From positions 1,364,001-1,428,000 of the forward strand of contig NZ_CP092488.2 in NCBI RefSeq assembly GCF_022430545.2: DNA of 64,000 nucleotides, written 5' to 3'. This DNA comes from Mycobacterium paraterrae. GTDB lineage: Bacteria; Actinomycetota; Actinomycetes; Mycobacteriales; Mycobacteriaceae. The translations under genes were made by a program, and so were the position numbers. Of this stretch, positions 62,215 to 64,000 are shown piece after piece. Position 1 is the first letter of the stretch, and every line of letters starts with the position of its first letter. Below the pieces are notes generated by a model. The model worked only from the letters and a program-made list of their open reading frames with translations. It did no database searches and was not told the origin of the DNA.

Positions 62215-63210
62215 CCAACCGCGCGGGCTGTCGCGGCGTCAGCGGCCGCGGTGATCGCGCAGTTGAGCAGCGAGCTGGGTCACTTGACCGGTGGGGTGCA
62301 GCAGATGCTGCTCGCGCAGGTGCCTGATCTGTACGGTGACGCTCAGTTGATCTAGTTGCTCCACAGAACCGTCGAAACCAACATCGACACTGTCTTTTCC
62401 GCGATCCGGCACAATATCCCGCTGCATCACGTCGAGATCCCGTTGCATCACGTCGAGCCCCCGACCGCCGCTCTTAAGCACGCCCGCCGGATGGCGCAGC
62501 GCGGCGTGTCGGTGAACGCGATCGTCCGCGCCTACCAGCTTGTCATAAAGCCGTGCTCGACGCGGTGCTGCGCGTCGTACGCCGAGCCGACCTCGATGCG
62601 CTCCTCGCGCTGGAGGTGTTCGGCCAGATATCGGAAACCACCTTGCGCCCTATTGACTCCATCTCCCGGCAAGTGGTCGCCGAATACCAGGATGAGCGCG
62701 ACCGCTGGCTGGAGAACCAGAACAGCAGGTGCGCTTTGCGAGTTCGCGAGTTTCTTGATGACGCCTACGTCGATGTGGATTGCATGACGACCGCAACGCG
62801 GTAGCCGCTCAGCCGCATTCATCTGGCGGTCGCGGCCTAGTACGAGAAGCTCGCCGACGGCGACGAGCCGGTAGCTCTGGAGAAGTTCATTCAAACGGAT
62901 CGCCGGCTCGGTCGGAGCCCCCGAGTCTCCGCAGTTCATCCCGGTGGACAGCTTGACCGGATGGGCGTGGATCCCTCTGGAGGCCAGTGCTACTCGGGGT
63001 GCGTACGCGGATTCACGAATGCAGGATGACTCGCCCCGGAATCGCGGTCGGTGACCCGTTGGCTGGCGTTGAGGACTCTCGGCTCTCGCATCTGCCGACT
63101 CGGGATGCCCGTGCGGTCGCGTTGGCGTTTGGCACCAACCCCCCCGTTTCGTGGCGGCAAGTGATCCGGGAAAGCCGTCGATGCCGGCCTGGGTCATCAG
63201 GATCGATACG
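62215..63210 (+). pseudogene. Decayed paralogue of the PucR-type regulator at 911
   Basis: Segments match the 911 gene in order: TGGVQQMLLAQVPDLYGDAQ, then stop at 62353-62355, VETNIDTVFSAIRHN, PPTAALKHARRMAQRGVSVN, frameshift, DSISRQVVAEYQDERDRWLE, further stops near 62802 and 62838, VGDPLAGVEDSRLSHLPTRD, and AASDPG near the end. The C-terminal HTH part is missing. Numerous stops and frameshifts show it has long been inactive. Confidence 0.85.
62416..62457 (+). repeat. 21-bp tandem duplication inside the PucR pseudogene
   Basis: ATCCCGCTGCATCACGTCGAG is followed at once by a second copy with one mismatch (ATCCCGTTGC...). It adds seven codons (IPLHHVE repeated) relative to the intact gene at 911. 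The single difference shows the duplication is not very recent. Confidence 0.85.
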
Positions 63211-63928
63211 GTTGCCGGTCCAGTCCCGTTCATGTTCGGAGCGCTACAACCTACCTACAAGATGAACACGGTCGCCAATAATTGGCTCTCGCTCTCGGAG
63301 CGATCCGCCAGCGACGGATGCTCACCCCGATACAGTGCGTTGCCCACCGCGGTCAGCGCCCGGTCCCACGGGTCGTCCAGCGCAGGCGCTGGCAGTCGAA
63401 CCGACGCGGCCTTCGCGCACAAATTCCAGGGCCTTCCGACGCGGGTGACCTCGTCGGCGGCGTTCGGGGGCGTTAGGCATGCCGCATCGAGCAGGATGCG
63501 CAACGATTAACCCACCGCGATGATTCCGGCGTTCCGACATCGCTCAAGGGCCTTATGTAGCGCTAACTTACGTCTCACAGCGACGGATTGGACCCGTGCG
63601 GGCGCGACGGGCTCATGTCGGCACCGGCGTCGATGAGCATGCGTGCGCGCGATAGGCTCGCAAAGTCTCGGCCGTCCATTTTTGGCTGCCACAAATCATG
63701 CCCCGCCCAGGCGGGCGCTTACCCAGACGGTGCCGATTTGGGCGACGGGGACCGACTGGCGTGGCTTGTAAGCACAGCCGCTCTCCGGACGGACGGAGAC
63801 GGTCGCACGCGGCACCCGGCGTTGGCTTACGAAGGCTGTGCCGATCACTGCCGGCTTTACCCAATGTTGCCGCCCAGGTGCTGCGTGCGCGGCCCATACG
63901 CCGCTCGGCATGGAAGGGGACCACAGCC
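63211..63928. other. Non-coding stretch, probably IS110 upstream end
   Basis: About 720 bases. No gene is supported. The last part before 63929 should contain the left end of the IS110-type element, but its exact border cannot be set, because the right end lies outside the window. Confidence 0.4.
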
Positions 63929-64000
63929 ATGATCGTGATCGGAGTCGACGCCCACAAGCGCACGCACACTATGGTCGCCGTTGACGCCGTCGGGAAGAAG
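63929..64000 (+). CDS. IS110-family transposase, N-terminus (cut by window edge)
   Basis: ATG 63929 opens MIVIGVDAHKRTHTMVAVDA, the hallmark beginning of IS110 (IS900/IS1110-type) DEDD transposases, with the first acidic residue in GVDAHK. Only 24 codons are in view and the frame is open to the end. Whether the whole element is intact cannot be judged. Confidence 0.8.
   Translation, partial: MIVIGVDAHKRTHTMVAVDAVGKK

Noticed and set aside
1..64000. CRISPR array, tRNA or rRNA genes, prophage structural genes
   Set aside because: No spaced direct repeats, cloverleaf-like or rRNA-like sequence, and no capsid/tail-like proteins were seen; only integrase remnants are present.

Overview
The window is high-GC, densely packed, and reads as the chromosome of a mycobacterium or close relative (Mycolicibacterium type). 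The evidence is a mycofactocin precursor and maturase set, an F420-dependent LLM-class enzyme, a TIGR03084-family protein, many GTG starts, ATGA/GTGA gene overlaps, and repeated families of FadD, FadE, EchA, MaoC and thiolase/Ltp genes. No rRNA, tRNA or CRISPR array was seen.

Region 1 (1-6.7 kb) is a worn boundary. It holds a cut-off F420-type oxidoreductase, an intact PucR-type regulator, a dead IS3-family element (2264-3524) that truncates a small gene, and an ECF41-type sigma factor locus. There the sigma gene and its divergent NmrA-like partner share a palindromic promoter, but both are frameshifted.

Region 2 (7.2-19.8 kb) looks like an alkane or alicyclic hydroxylation locus. A [2Fe-2S] ferredoxin, CYP153-type P450 and ferredoxin reductase form an operon divergent from an AraC regulator. 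A NDMA-dependent (mycofactocin-type) alcohol dehydrogenase, an acyl-CoA ligase and an SCP2 protein lie to one side. On the other side are mftA-mftB-mftC-mftD without mftE/mftF, then an aldehyde dehydrogenase interrupted by one amber codon. Together they would take R-H to R-OH, aldehyde, acid and acyl-CoA.

Region 3 (20.3-35.7 kb) carries a carboxylesterase, a translationally coupled BadH/BadI-like pair (alicyclic beta-keto ring opening), two TetR regulators with clear palindromes, acyl-CoA dehydrogenase, enoyl-CoA hydratase, TIGR03084, AtuA-like and SDR genes, and a Baeyer-Villiger-type monooxygenase beside an esterase.

Region 4 (35-59.8 kb) is beta-oxidation and side-chain cleavage machinery: CMD/ADH/thiolase-like operon; three MaoC proteins; hydratase; acyl-CoA dehydrogenases; a biotin-dependent acyl-CoA carboxylase pair in an operon with FadE and FadD; a GntR/FadR regulator with its box; thiolase; a MaoC pair; an Ltp-like aldolase with its DUF35 partner; FadD; a PaaI-type thioesterase; and an alpha/beta hydrolase.

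Region 5 (59.8-64 kb) is a graveyard of mobile DNA: two tyrosine-recombinase remnants, an IS21 istA remnant, a decayed second copy of the PucR regulator found at the left end, and the start of an IS110 transposase. The paired PucR copies and mobile elements at both ends suggest an assembled catabolic island. Family names come from motif recognition by eye; substrate assignments are inference.
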